The position numbers and the translations under genes are program-made. Of a stretch of 64,000 bases of DNA, positions 35,616 to 42,919 are shown one piece after another. Origin of the DNA: Thermoleophilia bacterium (GTDB lineage: Bacteria; Actinomycetota; Thermoleophilia; Gaiellales; Gaiellaceae); contig JADLFG010000007.1 in NCBI GenBank assembly GCA_020845695.1, positions 1 to 64,000 of the forward strand, given 5' to 3'. Below the pieces are notes generated by a model. It worked only from the letters and a program-made list of their open reading frames with translations, was not told the origin of the DNA and did not search any database. The first letter of the stretch is position 1, and each line of letters starts with the position of its first letter.

Positions 35616-35681
35616 ATACTAACCCTATTCGGCAGAGAATACTATCCCTATTCGGCAGAAGCTAGTGACCAGATTCGGCAG
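35616..35681. repeat. Tandem promoter repeat upstream of the AAA/DUF4143 gene
   Basis: The 21-base unit at 35616-35636 recurs at 35639-35659 with one mismatch (period 23). A third partial copy (AGATTCGGCAG) is at 35671-35681. On the minus strand each full unit reads TCTGCCGAATAGGG followed by a TAGTAT hexamer. The promoter-proximal TAGTAT (35621-35616) is the -10 element of the AAA gene. Confidence 0.75.
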
Positions 35682-35700
35682 GGCGAATGGAGCTGCCGGG

Positions 35701-36084
35701 CTACCCGAGCTCGTCCCAGGGGACGCCGCCGGTGTCCCAGGCGGCGAGGCAGTGGAGGGAGAGGAGCGCGGCGACTCGCTCAAGGAGTTCTTCGTCCTCG
35801 GGCCCGAGTGCGTCCGGTTCCCGCGAGGCGACGGCGAGCTCGCCGACCGTCTGGCCCTCGTAGACGACCGGCACCGCGGGCCTGCCGCCGGCGGCGTCCG
35901 CGTCGCCGCTTGCGGGCCCGGGCGCGAGCGTGTCGCCCTCCAGGTGCCGGATACCCGCCCAGTCGTAGGCCTCGACCCGCCCGGCGAGCGCGCCGACGGC
36001 CTGACGGAGCACCTCGTCGGCCTCCGGCTCGCGGTTGAGGATCCGCTCGATCGCCTCGACCGCGCCGCGCTGGTCGTCGCGCAC
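35701..36084 (-). CDS. GAF-domain protein (127 aa)
   Basis: A 127-residue single GAF-like domain: AIERILNREPEADEVLRQAV at the start, DWAGIRHLEGDTL in the middle and GQTVGELAVASREPD then LLERVAALLSLHC at the end. The active-site cysteines of free methionine sulfoxide reductases are missing. It follows a true fRMsr-like gene after 6 bases and shares its N-terminal phrase (NREPEADEVL versus NAEPSAGAVL). It is thus a degenerate paralogue from tandem duplication and may be a sensor or a partner. Confidence 0.75.
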   Translation of the reverse strand: MRDDQRGAVEAIERILNREPEADEVLRQAVGALAGRVEAYDWAGIRHLEGDTLAPGPASGDADAAGGRPAVPVVYEGQTVGELAVASREPDALGPEDEELLERVAALLSLHCLAAWDTGGVPWDELG

Positions 36085-36090
36085 GGCCGC

Positions 36091-36570
36091 TCAGCCCCGC
36101 AGGCGGGTGGCGAGCATGCGCGCGACCTGCTCGAGGAACGCGCGGTCGCCGTCGTCGAAGGCGGCGGGGCGGTCGGAGTCGATGTCGAGCTCGCCGAGCA
36201 CCGCGAGCGGCCGGACCGGGGCGAGGATCGGCACGACGATCTCGCTGCGCGTCGAGGGGAAGCAGGCGAGGTAGCGGTTGTCGGCGCCGACGTCGTCGAC
36301 CACCTCGGTCTGCCCGCTCGCCGCCGCGGCGCCGCAGACGCCCTGACCGACGGGGATCCGGACGTGCTCGGTCGCCTCCGGGCCCCGCCAGGGGCCGAGC
36401 ACGAGCTCGCCTCCCTCGACGAGGTAGATCCCGATCCAGGTGTAGTGGTCGAAGGTCCGCTCGAGCAGCTCGACCGCCCGCTCGAGCACGGCTCCGGCGC
36501 TCGGCTCCGCGTTGACTGCGCGATCGACCGCGTCGAGCACGCCGCGCCTGCGGTCAGGCAGGGAGATCAC
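36091..36570 (-). CDS. Free methionine-(R)-sulfoxide reductase-like GAF protein
   Basis: A 159-residue GAF protein. It has the fRMsr signature: GQGVCGAAAASGQTEVVDDV (first Cys at about residue 79) and NRYLACFPSTRSEIVVPI (second Cys at about residue 103), the pair used for catalysis and disulfide exchange. The first domain part (YTWIGIYLVEGGELVLGPW) is also typical. It reduces free Met-R-SO, so it protects against oxidative damage. The GTG at 36570 overlaps the stop codon of the thioesterase gene upstream; the longer reading frame is ignored. Confidence 0.85.
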   Translation of the reverse strand: MISLPDRRRGVLDAVDRAVNAEPSAGAVLERAVELLERTFDHYTWIGIYLVEGGELVLGPWRGPEATEHVRIPVGQGVCGAAAASGQTEVVDDVGADNRYLACFPSTRSEIVVPILAPVRPLAVLGELDIDSDRPAAFDDGDRAFLEQVARMLATRLRG

Positions 36571-37034
36571 CCGCTCGCCTCGTCGAGATCGGCTCCCTCG
36601 AACGCCCGCAGCGCGGCCCGGTAGGCCTCCGGCACCGCCACCGGCTCGCCGGTCTGCGCGTCCACGCGGACCGCGACCTGGTGCGCGGTGCACATGAGCA
36701 GGTCATCTCGGTGGCGGTAGGCGGCGAACACGGTCGTCACGCTCGTGCGCCCGATCCGCCCGGCGCGCACGAACACCTCGAGCAGGTCGTCGAAGCGGGC
36801 GGGCGCGTGGTACTCGACGCTGACCGCGCGCATCACGAACCGCTCCCGCTCCACGTTCGAGCCGAGCAGGTCGACGTGGCGCAGGTACTCGCTCTGGGCG
36901 AGGTCGAAGTACGGCAGGTAGCGGCCGTAGTAGACGATCCCCTGCGCGTCCGTGTCGGAGAAGCCGACGCGCGCGAGCGCCGAGTACTTGAACGGCGGCC
37001 TGCGGTCGGTCACGCGCCCGAGCTCGAGGGTCAC
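36567..37034 (-). CDS. 4HBT-family acyl-CoA thioesterase (YbgC/FadM-like)
   Basis: A 155-residue hotdog-fold protein with SDTDAQGIVYYGRYLPYFDL (about residues 25-44), the active-site Asp and substrate loop of YbgC/4-hydroxybenzoyl-CoA thioesterases, and a matching C-terminal strand pattern. It hydrolyses acyl-CoA thioesters; chain length is not predictable. GTG at 37034 is chosen because TAGGAT (minus strand of 37043-37048) lies 8 bases upstream; longer frames are low-complexity. It is the first gene of a three-gene operon with the two GAF proteins. Confidence 0.85.
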   Translation of the reverse strand: MTLELGRVTDRRPPFKYSALARVGFSDTDAQGIVYYGRYLPYFDLAQSEYLRHVDLLGSNVERERFVMRAVSVEYHAPARFDDLLEVFVRAGRIGRTSVTTVFAAYRHRDDLLMCTAHQVAVRVDAQTGEPVAVPEAYRAALRAFEGADLDEASG

Positions 37035-37105
37035 GCTGCCCGATCCTACCGGCGCGCCCGCCACCCGGGGAGGGCTCGCTCCGCGTGAGTGCTGGCCGCA
37101 GACGC

Positions 37106-37117
37106 TGTATACTGCTG
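37106..37117 (+). promoter_or_regulatory. Promoter with near-palindrome before vapBC-like pair 1
   Basis: TATACT (37108-37113) lies 8 bases before the antitoxin ATG. The hexamer is inside the near-palindrome GCTGTATACTGC (37106-37117; 10 of 12 positions symmetric), a likely site for autorepression by the antitoxin. Confidence 0.5.
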
Positions 37118-37121
37118 CCAG

Positions 37122-37382
37122 ATGAAGCGCACGCAGATCTACATCAGCGAGGAGCAGGACCGGCGGCTGGCGGCGATGGCCACCGAGCGCGAGATCTCGA
37201 AGGCCGAGCTGATCCGCCAGCTCCTCGACCGGGCTCTCGAGCCGGGCCACGCGGAAGCGGTCGCGCGCCACGTGATCCAGGAGACGCGCGGCGTGTGTGC
37301 GGATTATCCGGACTGGCCGGAGTGGCTTCGCTCCGTCCGCGGGCGCAGCGCCGACGAGCGGCTGCGCGCCGCCGGTCTGTGA
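37122..37382 (+). CDS. Ribbon-helix-helix antitoxin (VapB-like)
   Basis: An 86-residue protein with an N-terminal ribbon-helix-helix: KRTQIYISEEQDRRLAAMA followed by REISKAELIRQLLDRAL, typical of CopG/Arc-type antitoxins. The C-terminal half (about residues 48-86) should wrap around the toxin. ATG at 37122 is the proper start (TATACT 8 bases upstream). Its stop overlaps the start of the PIN toxin gene (GTGA), the standard toxin-antitoxin layout. Confidence 0.85.
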   Translation: MKRTQIYISEEQDRRLAAMATEREISKAELIRQLLDRALEPGHAEAVARHVIQETRGVCADYPDWPEWLRSVRGRSADERLRAAGL

Positions 37383-37753
37383 AGACGCTCTTCGATTCCT
37401 CGGTCCTGATCGCTCACCTGCGGGGTGAGCCGCAGGCGACGCGCCTGCTCCTGGCAACGGCGACGGAGGACCGCCTGGCGAGCGTGCTCTCGCGCGCCGA
37501 GATCGAGGGCGGTATGCGCAGCGCCGAGCGGGCTCGGGTCGCGTCGCTCTTCGGCGTCCTGGCCCTGCTGCCCGTGACGGAACAGGTCGCGGGCCGGGCG
37601 GGCGAGTACGTGCGCGAGCACCGCCGCTCGCATCCCGGGATCGACCTCGTCGACTACCTGGTCGCCGCGACGGCCGAGCTCCACGGCGCCAGGCTCGCGA
37701 CGCTGAACGTGCGTCACTTCCCGATGCTGAAGGGGCTGGAGCCGCCCTGGTAG
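37379..37753 (+). CDS. PIN-domain toxin (VapC-like)
   Basis: A 124-residue PIN-domain ribonuclease: KTLFDSSVLIAHLRGE (first Asp6), SRAEIEGG (Glu), IDLVDYLVAATA (second Asp) and LATLNVRHFPML at the end. These acidic residues bind Mg and cleave RNA, in VapC toxins often tRNA or rRNA. It is paired with the upstream antitoxin (4-base overlap), which is expected to block it and repress the operon. Confidence 0.88.
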   Translation: MKTLFDSSVLIAHLRGEPQATRLLLATATEDRLASVLSRAEIEGGMRSAERARVASLFGVLALLPVTEQVAGRAGEYVREHRRSHPGIDLVDYLVAATAELHGARLATLNVRHFPMLKGLEPPW

Positions 37754-37767
37754 CGGCGGCCGGCCGG

Positions 37768-38676
37768 TCAGCGCCGGGCCGACGGACGCACGTCGACCGA
37801 GGAACAGGACAGGGACACGGCACCGGCTCCGCCCGTGCGGCGACCCGAGATCGTCGCGAAGAAGGCGGGCTTGCCCGCTTCGAGCGGGTCGATGAGCTGC
37901 GTGCCCGTGAACGCGTCGTTACCGGGCTCGAGGGTCAGCGTCCACCAGCCCTCGCCGTAGCCGTCCTCCCAGTCGGCCGCCCAGAGGCGGCCCGTCACCG
38001 TTCCCTTGGCCCGGCCGCCCTTGCTCCAGGCCCAGGTCGCGCAAGCGACCGTCCCGCTCCGGCGGATCACCATCTCCTCTCCGGTGAACGTGCCGCCCGG
38101 CCAGGTCGCCTCCCACGTCCAGACGCCGGTCCAGCCCGGAGGCTCGAAGACCTTGATCGCCGCACGGTCGTCGTTCGAGCGGACGACGAGGTCGTCCGCC
38201 GCGTTGCGTGCTCTCGTCCCGCCACCCTGGACGACGATCCGGCGCTCGTCGGCCTCGATCCGCAGGAGGACGCTCAACGACTCCCCGTCGCGGAGCTTTC
38301 GCGTGCTCTGGCAGAGAACGAGCCAGTTCTGGTCGAGGCCCGGCGTGATCTCGCAGCGAACGCCGCTTCGGCCGCGGATACTCGGCTTCGTGTCGGAGGT
38401 GATGTCCGCAACGAGGAGGATCTCGCCGCGACGCGCGACCCCGGGTCCGTCGCTGACTGCCCTGACCCGGAAGTACGCGCTCTCGCCCTCCTCGAGCCGG
38501 TCGAACGGCGGCAGCAGATCGCTTCCGACCTGCTCGATCGAGACGTCGTTGCGCAGGACGACGAGCCGGGTCGCGTCCGGCGCCGTCGCGTCCGCAACCC
38601 GCGGCAGCGCGGCGGCCGGGGCGAGGAGCGCGCTGGCGGCCGCCGCGAGGGCAGCCGCTGCGAGCGGGAGTCGCAT
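37768..38676 (-). CDS. Secreted protein of unknown function (302 aa)
   Basis: A 302-residue exported protein with a signal peptide (hydrophobic Ala-rich core, residues 4-24). The mature part is predicted beta-rich in two blocks: about 40-150 (LRNDVSIEQVGSDLLPPFDR onward) and about 175-300, which is aromatic-rich (WTGVWTWEATW, GEGWWTLTLEPGND). Four Cys may form disulfides. I recognise no family; the second half has the look of a carbohydrate-binding or lectin-like sandwich, which is a guess. Confidence 0.65.
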   Translation of the reverse strand: MRLPLAAAALAAAASALLAPAAALPRVADATAPDATRLVVLRNDVSIEQVGSDLLPPFDRLEEGESAYFRVRAVSDGPGVARRGEILLVADITSDTKPSIRGRSGVRCEITPGLDQNWLVLCQSTRKLRDGESLSVLLRIEADERRIVVQGGGTRARNAADDLVVRSNDDRAAIKVFEPPGWTGVWTWEATWPGGTFTGEEMVIRRSGTVACATWAWSKGGRAKGTVTGRLWAADWEDGYGEGWWTLTLEPGNDAFTGTQLIDPLEAGKPAFFATISGRRTGGAGAVSLSCSSVDVRPSARR

Positions 38677-38719
38677 CAGGGGAGTCTTCCAGCGGCTCCG
38701 GGTGGCGTCAACGGCGCGC

Positions 38720-40063
38720 TCACGCGCGAATGACCGCGAGCACCTCGTCGCGCTTGCGCTCCATCAGCTCGGGTGAGCGCGCCTCGAGGTTCAGGCGCAA
38801 GAGCGGCTCCGTGTTCGACGGTCGCACGTTCATGTGCCAGTCGGCCGCGACCACGGAGACGCCGTCGAGGTGGGAGACCTCGCCCTCGGGGCCGAAGCGC
38901 TCCTTCAGCTCCTGGAGCTTCAGCGCCACGTCCGCGACCGGCGTGTTCAGCTCGCCGGTCAGGAAGTAGCGCTGCCGGAGCGGGGCGAGCAGCTCCGAGA
39001 GGCTGCCGCCGCGCCGCGAGAGCAGCTCGAGCAGGAGCAGCATCGGGACGACGCCGGAGTCGGCCTGGAAGAAGTCGCGGAAGTAGTAGTGGCCCGAGAC
39101 TTCGCCGGCGAACGCGGCGTCCTCCTTGCGGAGCCGGTGCTTGATGAACGCGTGCCCGACGCGGTTCGCGAGCGCGGTGCCGCCGGCCGCTTCGACCGTA
39201 TCCGGGACGGCCCAGCTCGCGCGCACGTCGTAGACGATCGTGGCCCCCGGCTCCTTCTCGAGCACGGCGCCGGCGAGGAGCGCGGTCATGAAGTCGCCCG
39301 GCACGAACTCGCCGGTGTCGTCGACGAAGAAGCAGCGGTCGGCGTCCCCGTCGAAGGCGACGCCGAGGTCGGCGCCCTCCTCGAGCACCTTCGCGATCAC
39401 GAGCTCGCGGTTCTCGGGCAGGAGCGGGTTCGGCTCGTGGTTCGGGAAGGAGCCGTCGGGCTCGAAGCAGAACGGGATCGCGTCGACCGGCAGCCGCTCG
39501 AGCACCGGCGGCAGCATCGCGCCCGCCATCCCGTTCGCCGCGTCGATCACGACCCGCAGCGGGCGGATCGCGGCCGGGTCGACGAAGGAGAGCACCCGCT
39601 CGACCCAGGCCGGGTAGACGTCCTCGGAGCGGACGGCGCCTCGGCGGGCCAGGGCGTCGAAGCCCCGCTCGGCCCGCCGCCTGACGTCGAGCAGGCCGGA
39701 GTCGCCGCCGACGGGCAGCGCGCCGCGCCGGACGATCTTCATGCCCGTGTACTCCTTCGGGTTGTGCGAGGCGGTGACCGCGATCCCGCCGTCGAGGCCG
39801 AGCGAGCCGACCGCGAAGTAGAGCATCTCGGTGCCGACCAGCCCGAGCTCGACGACGTCGGCGCCCGCGTCCGCGACCCCCTCCATGACCGCCGCGGCGA
39901 TCGCGGGGGAGGAGAGGCGCATGTCGCGCCCGACCGCGACCGCCTTCGGCTCGAACACCTCCGCGTACGCCCGCCCGACGGCGTAGGCGCCCTGCTCGTC
40001 GAGCTCGGACGGGTAGAGGCCGCGGACGTCGTACGCCTTGAAGGCTTTCGGGTCGAGCGTCAT
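38720..40063 (-). CDS. manB: Phosphomannomutase/phosphoglucomutase
   Basis: A 447-residue alpha-D-phosphohexomutase. The four hallmark regions are present: catalytic Ser in TASHNPKEYTGMK (about residues 97-109), the Mg-binding DGDADRCF (about 240), the sugar-binding GEVSGHYYF (about 318) and the phosphate-binding RPSNTEPLLRL (about 418). It interconverts mannose- or glucose-1- and 6-phosphates to supply GDP-mannose or other nucleotide sugars for envelope glycans. A TAGGAT hexamer 6 bases before the ATG indicates a leaderless transcript. Confidence 0.94.
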   Translation of the reverse strand: MTLDPKAFKAYDVRGLYPSELDEQGAYAVGRAYAEVFEPKAVAVGRDMRLSSPAIAAAVMEGVADAGADVVELGLVGTEMLYFAVGSLGLDGGIAVTASHNPKEYTGMKIVRRGALPVGGDSGLLDVRRRAERGFDALARRGAVRSEDVYPAWVERVLSFVDPAAIRPLRVVIDAANGMAGAMLPPVLERLPVDAIPFCFEPDGSFPNHEPNPLLPENRELVIAKVLEEGADLGVAFDGDADRCFFVDDTGEFVPGDFMTALLAGAVLEKEPGATIVYDVRASWAVPDTVEAAGGTALANRVGHAFIKHRLRKEDAAFAGEVSGHYYFRDFFQADSGVVPMLLLLELLSRRGGSLSELLAPLRQRYFLTGELNTPVADVALKLQELKERFGPEGEVSHLDGVSVVAADWHMNVRPSNTEPLLRLNLEARSPELMERKRDEVLAVIRA

Positions 40064-40101
40064 GGACCCATCCTACGGCGTGCCCGCCCCCGGGCCCGTC
40101 G

Positions 40102-40590
40102 TCAGCGCGGCCAGGCGGCGGCGAGCCTGCGCCGGGTCTCGGCCAGGTGCTCGGGGATCACCTTGACGTCCGCGAGCACCGGCATGAAGTTCGTGTCGCC
40201 GGCCCAGCGCGGCACCACGTGCAGGTGCACGTGGTCGACCACGCCGGCGCCGGCGATCCGACCCAGGTTCCAGCCGAGGTTGTATCCCTGCGGCTGGAGG
40301 GTGGCCGCGAGGGCGCCGAGCCCCCCGGACGCGAGCCGGTGCAGCTCGAGCACCTCGCCGTCGTCGAGGTCGCCGAGGTCGGCGACGTGGCGGTAGGGGG
40401 AGACCAGCAGGTGACCCGACGCGTACGGGTACCTGTTCAGGAGCACGAAGCAGCGCTCGCCCCGGTGGACGACGAGCCCTTCCTCGTCGGGCTGCTCCGC
40501 CGCCCGGCAGAAGACGCAGCCGGGCTGCTCGTCGGCCGAGCGGACGTACTCGAGCCGCCAGGGCGCCCACAGGCGCTCGGTCACAACCAC
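40102..40590 (-). CDS. HIT-family protein (Ap4A phosphorylase-like)
   Basis: A 162-residue HIT-domain nucleotide hydrolase or transferase. The histidine triad is in GVVDHVHLHVVPRWAGDTNF (about residues 115-134). The N-terminal RLWAPWRLEYVRS and the GCVFCR motif are typical of the actinobacterial Ap4A phosphorylase-like group. It probably splits diadenosine or other dinucleoside polyphosphates. The GTG start at 40590 lies within the end of corA (10-base overlap), so the two are coupled. Confidence 0.9.
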   Translation of the reverse strand: MVVTERLWAPWRLEYVRSADEQPGCVFCRAAEQPDEEGLVVHRGERCFVLLNRYPYASGHLLVSPYRHVADLGDLDDGEVLELHRLASGGLGALAATLQPQGYNLGWNLGRIAGAGVVDHVHLHVVPRWAGDTNFMPVLADVKVIPEHLAETRRRLAAAWPR

Positions 40591-41570
40591 CGCTTCCAGC
40601 GGAAGTAGCCGAACATCCCGAGGCCGAGCGCGATCATCACCCCGACGAGCGCCCAGAACGCGTGGATGTCGCCCTCGCCCGGCACCCGCACGTTCATCCC
40701 GAAGATGCTCGCGACGAGCGTGAGCGGCAAGACGATCGTCGCGATCACGGTCAGCACGGCGAGCACGTGCCCCTGCTTGTGGGAGATCACCGACTCGTTC
40801 GTCGACTCGAGCCCCTCGAGCACCTCTTTGTAGTTGTCGAGGAGGTCCCAGATCCGCTCGGCCGAGTCGACGATGTCGTCGTAGTAGAGCTCGAGCTCCT
40901 CGGGCAGGAAGCGCTGGGTGTGGCGCTCGAGCAGCCGCAGCGTCGTCCGCTCCGGCTTGATGATCTTGCGGTAGGAGATGATCTCCTGCTTCGCGTTCGA
41001 GATGTCGCGGACGATCTCCTCGGAGCGGCCCTCGAACAGCTCGTCCTCGATCGAATCGAGCTTGTGCGAGATCTTGTCGAGGATCGGGAAGCAGTAGTCG
41101 AAGAGGTCGTCGAGGACGTGGTAGAGCAGGTAGCCGGAGCCCTTCGAGAACAGATCGGCGGAGAGGTCGGGGTCGCTCTGGCAGCGGTCGAACAGGCGCG
41201 AGACCGGCAGCAGCTCGACGTTCGGGAGCGTGATCAGGAAGTCCTGGCCGAGGAAGACGTCGAGCTCGGCCGCGTTCAGGCGCTGGATCGCCTTGTCGTA
41301 GACGGGGAAGTGCAGCACGCAGAACAGGTAGCCGGGGTACTCCTCGATCTTCGGCCGCTGCCGCTTGGAGAGGACGTCCTCGACGTCGAGCTCGTGGAAG
41401 CCGAACCGGTCGGCGAGCAGGCCCGCCTCGAGCGGCCCCGGCCCGTCGACGTGAACCCAGGTGAGGCTGCTAGCGGAGAGTTCCTGGACGCGCGGCGCCC
41501 GCGCCTCGACCGCCTCGGCCGGGAAGCGAGGTCGTCCGCGCCTGATGCGAGCGAGAGTCGGCCGTGCCAT
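40581..41570 (-). CDS. corA: CorA-family magnesium/cobalt transporter
   Basis: A 329-residue channel: a cytoplasmic N-terminal domain (residues 1-260) with long helices, then two C-terminal membrane helices (about 268-290 and 302-322) with the FGMNVRVPG signature, the GMN ion-selectivity motif, between them. It imports Mg2+ (or Co2+). ATG at 41570 is used because it gives normal CorA length; frames extending to 41717 are non-coding in character. A cobalt-permeable channel near corrinoid genes may be coincidental. Confidence 0.93.
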   Translation of the reverse strand: MARPTLARIRRGRPRFPAEAVEARAPRVQELSASSLTWVHVDGPGPLEAGLLADRFGFHELDVEDVLSKRQRPKIEEYPGYLFCVLHFPVYDKAIQRLNAAELDVFLGQDFLITLPNVELLPVSRLFDRCQSDPDLSADLFSKGSGYLLYHVLDDLFDYCFPILDKISHKLDSIEDELFEGRSEEIVRDISNAKQEIISYRKIIKPERTTLRLLERHTQRFLPEELELYYDDIVDSAERIWDLLDNYKEVLEGLESTNESVISHKQGHVLAVLTVIATIVLPLTLVASIFGMNVRVPGEGDIHAFWALVGVMIALGLGMFGYFRWKRWL

Positions 41571-41685
41571 GGGTACTGAGCGGGTCGTCGACGTGCATCC
41601 GGGGCCGCATTCTACCCGGCCCGAGGCGAGCCGAACAGGCCCGGATCGGGGGCAATCCGGCTCGACGAGCGACCGAGGGGGCGCC

Positions 41686-41805
41686 ATGCGGGCGATCGAC
41701 CTCAGCCTGCCCGTCACGGACGGGATCCCGCTCCCTCCCGCGGCCGAGCAGCGCGTCGTCCCGCCAGCGCGCGTCGAGGGCTGCCGGGGCGAGACCCGGG
41801 CTCGA
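41686..41805 (+). pseudogene. Possible truncated cyclase-family (kynurenine formamidase-like) N-terminus
   Basis: A 40-codon frame from ATG 41686 (preceded by GAGGGGG) reads MRAIDLSLPVTDGIPLPP, which resembles the N-terminus of cyclase-family hydrolases (IDLSxPVxDGMPxYP). The reading runs straight into the 3' end of tRNA-Arg on the opposite strand at 41806 with no continuation. It looks like the remnant of a gene cut off at a tRNA end. The resemblance is short and could be chance. Confidence 0.3.
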
Positions 41806-41878
41806 TGCGCCTGGCAGGATTCGAACCTGCGACCTTGCGCTCCGGAGGCGCACGCTCTATCCCCTGAGCTACAGGCGC
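41806..41878 (-). tRNA. tRNA-Arg (CCG)
   Basis: On the minus strand the acceptor GCGCCTG (41878-41872) pairs with CAGGCGC (41813-41807). The anticodon loop ctccgga gives CCG (codon CGG), and the T arm reads GGTTCGAATCC. The discriminator is A and CCA is not encoded. The 3' end faces corA, with a possible gene remnant abutting it. Confidence 0.96.
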
Positions 41879-41902
41879 GGTGGAGGCTCTAGTCTACCCG
41901 CC

Positions 41903-42919
41903 GTGCAGCTCTCCCACCGCGCGGTCACGCTCGCGCTCGCGGCGCCGTTTCGGATCTCCCGCTCGACCGACGTCGAGGTCGAGCTCCTCTGGGTCGAGCT
42001 CGCGCACGACGGGGTCAGCGGCTTCGGCGAGGCGACGCCGCAGGACCACTACGGCGAGAGCGTCGCCTCCGCGACCGCGTTTCTCGAGCGGGCCGCGCCG
42101 CTGCTCGGCGACGACCCGTTCGCGCACGAGGAGATCGGCGCGCGGCTCGCCGAGCTCCCGGGCGAGCGGGCCGCGAAGTGCGCGCTCGACGCCGCCCTCC
42201 ACGATCTCTGCGGCAAGCTCTGCGGGCAGCCCGTCTGGCGGCTCCTCGGCGTCCCGCGCGCCGCGCCACCGACGTCGTTCACGGTCTGGCTCGGCGACCC
42301 CGACGACATGGCCGCCCGGGCAGCCCGCGTCGCCGCCGAGGGGCGCTTCCGGCGACTGAAGCTGAAGCTCGGCGCCCGCGACGGCCTCGACGTCGAGCGC
42401 GTCCGCGCCGTCCGCGCCGTGACCGGCCTGCCGCTCCAGGTGGACGTGAACGAGTACTGGACGGTCGACGAGGCGCTCGACGCGATCCCGGAGCTCGCCG
42501 CGCTCGGGGTCGAGTACGTCGAGCAGCCGCTACCCGCCGGCGACCGGGGCGGGGCGCTCCTGCGCGAGCGCTCGCCGCTGCCCGTCTACCTCGATGAGGA
42601 CTGCCACACGCTCGCCGACGTCGCCGGGTGCGCCGAGCGCGGGCACGGGGTGAACATCAAGCTCGCGAAGTCGGGCGGGATCCGCGAAGCGATCCGGATG
42701 GTGCACGCTGCGCGGGCGCTCGGCCTCGGCGTGATGATCGGCTGCATGATCGAGACCGGCCTCGGCATCGCCCCGGCCTGCCCCGTCGCGAGCCTCTGCG
42801 ACCACGTCGACCTCGACGGCAACCTGCTGCTCGCGCACGATCCCTGGCCGGGCGTCGAGCTCGAGGACGGGGTCCAGCTTCCGTCCGACCGGCCCGGGCT
42901 GGGGGTGGTGGCCGCGTGA
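41903..42919 (+). CDS. dgcA: Enolase-superfamily racemase, probable DgcA (N-acetyl-D-glutamate pathway) or dipeptide epimerase
   Basis: A 338-residue member of the muconate-lactonising/dipeptide-epimerase branch. The catalytic Lys pair is in FRRLKLKLGAR (K-x-K), the metal ligands are in QVDVNEYW, VEQPLP and YLDEDC, and the second acid/base Lys is in NIKLAKSGG, with IGCMIETGLG closing the barrel. By domain alone it could be an L-Ala-D/L-Glu epimerase. Its 4-base overlap with a DUF1611 gene argues for DgcA, which acts with DgcN on N-acetyl-D-glutamate. GTG at 41903 follows TAGTCT (41890-41895) by 7 bases. Confidence 0.82.
   Translation: MQLSHRAVTLALAAPFRISRSTDVEVELLWVELAHDGVSGFGEATPQDHYGESVASATAFLERAAPLLGDDPFAHEEIGARLAELPGERAAKCALDAALHDLCGKLCGQPVWRLLGVPRAAPPTSFTVWLGDPDDMAARAARVAAEGRFRRLKLKLGARDGLDVERVRAVRAVTGLPLQVDVNEYWTVDEALDAIPELAALGVEYVEQPLPAGDRGGALLRERSPLPVYLDEDCHTLADVAGCAERGHGVNIKLAKSGGIREAIRMVHAARALGLGVMIGCMIETGLGIAPACPVASLCDHVDLDGNLLLAHDPWPGVELEDGVQLPSDRPGLGVVAA

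Noticed and set aside
37089..37121. Upstream GTG start for the RHH antitoxin
   Set aside because: It would place the -10 hexamer TATACT inside the coding region and add residues before the conserved KRTQIYIS start of the fold.
41903..42919. Plain L-Ala-D/L-Glu dipeptide epimerase as the final call
   Set aside because: Possible from the domain alone, but the overlapping DUF1611 gene makes the DgcA role more likely. The alternative is kept in the entry.
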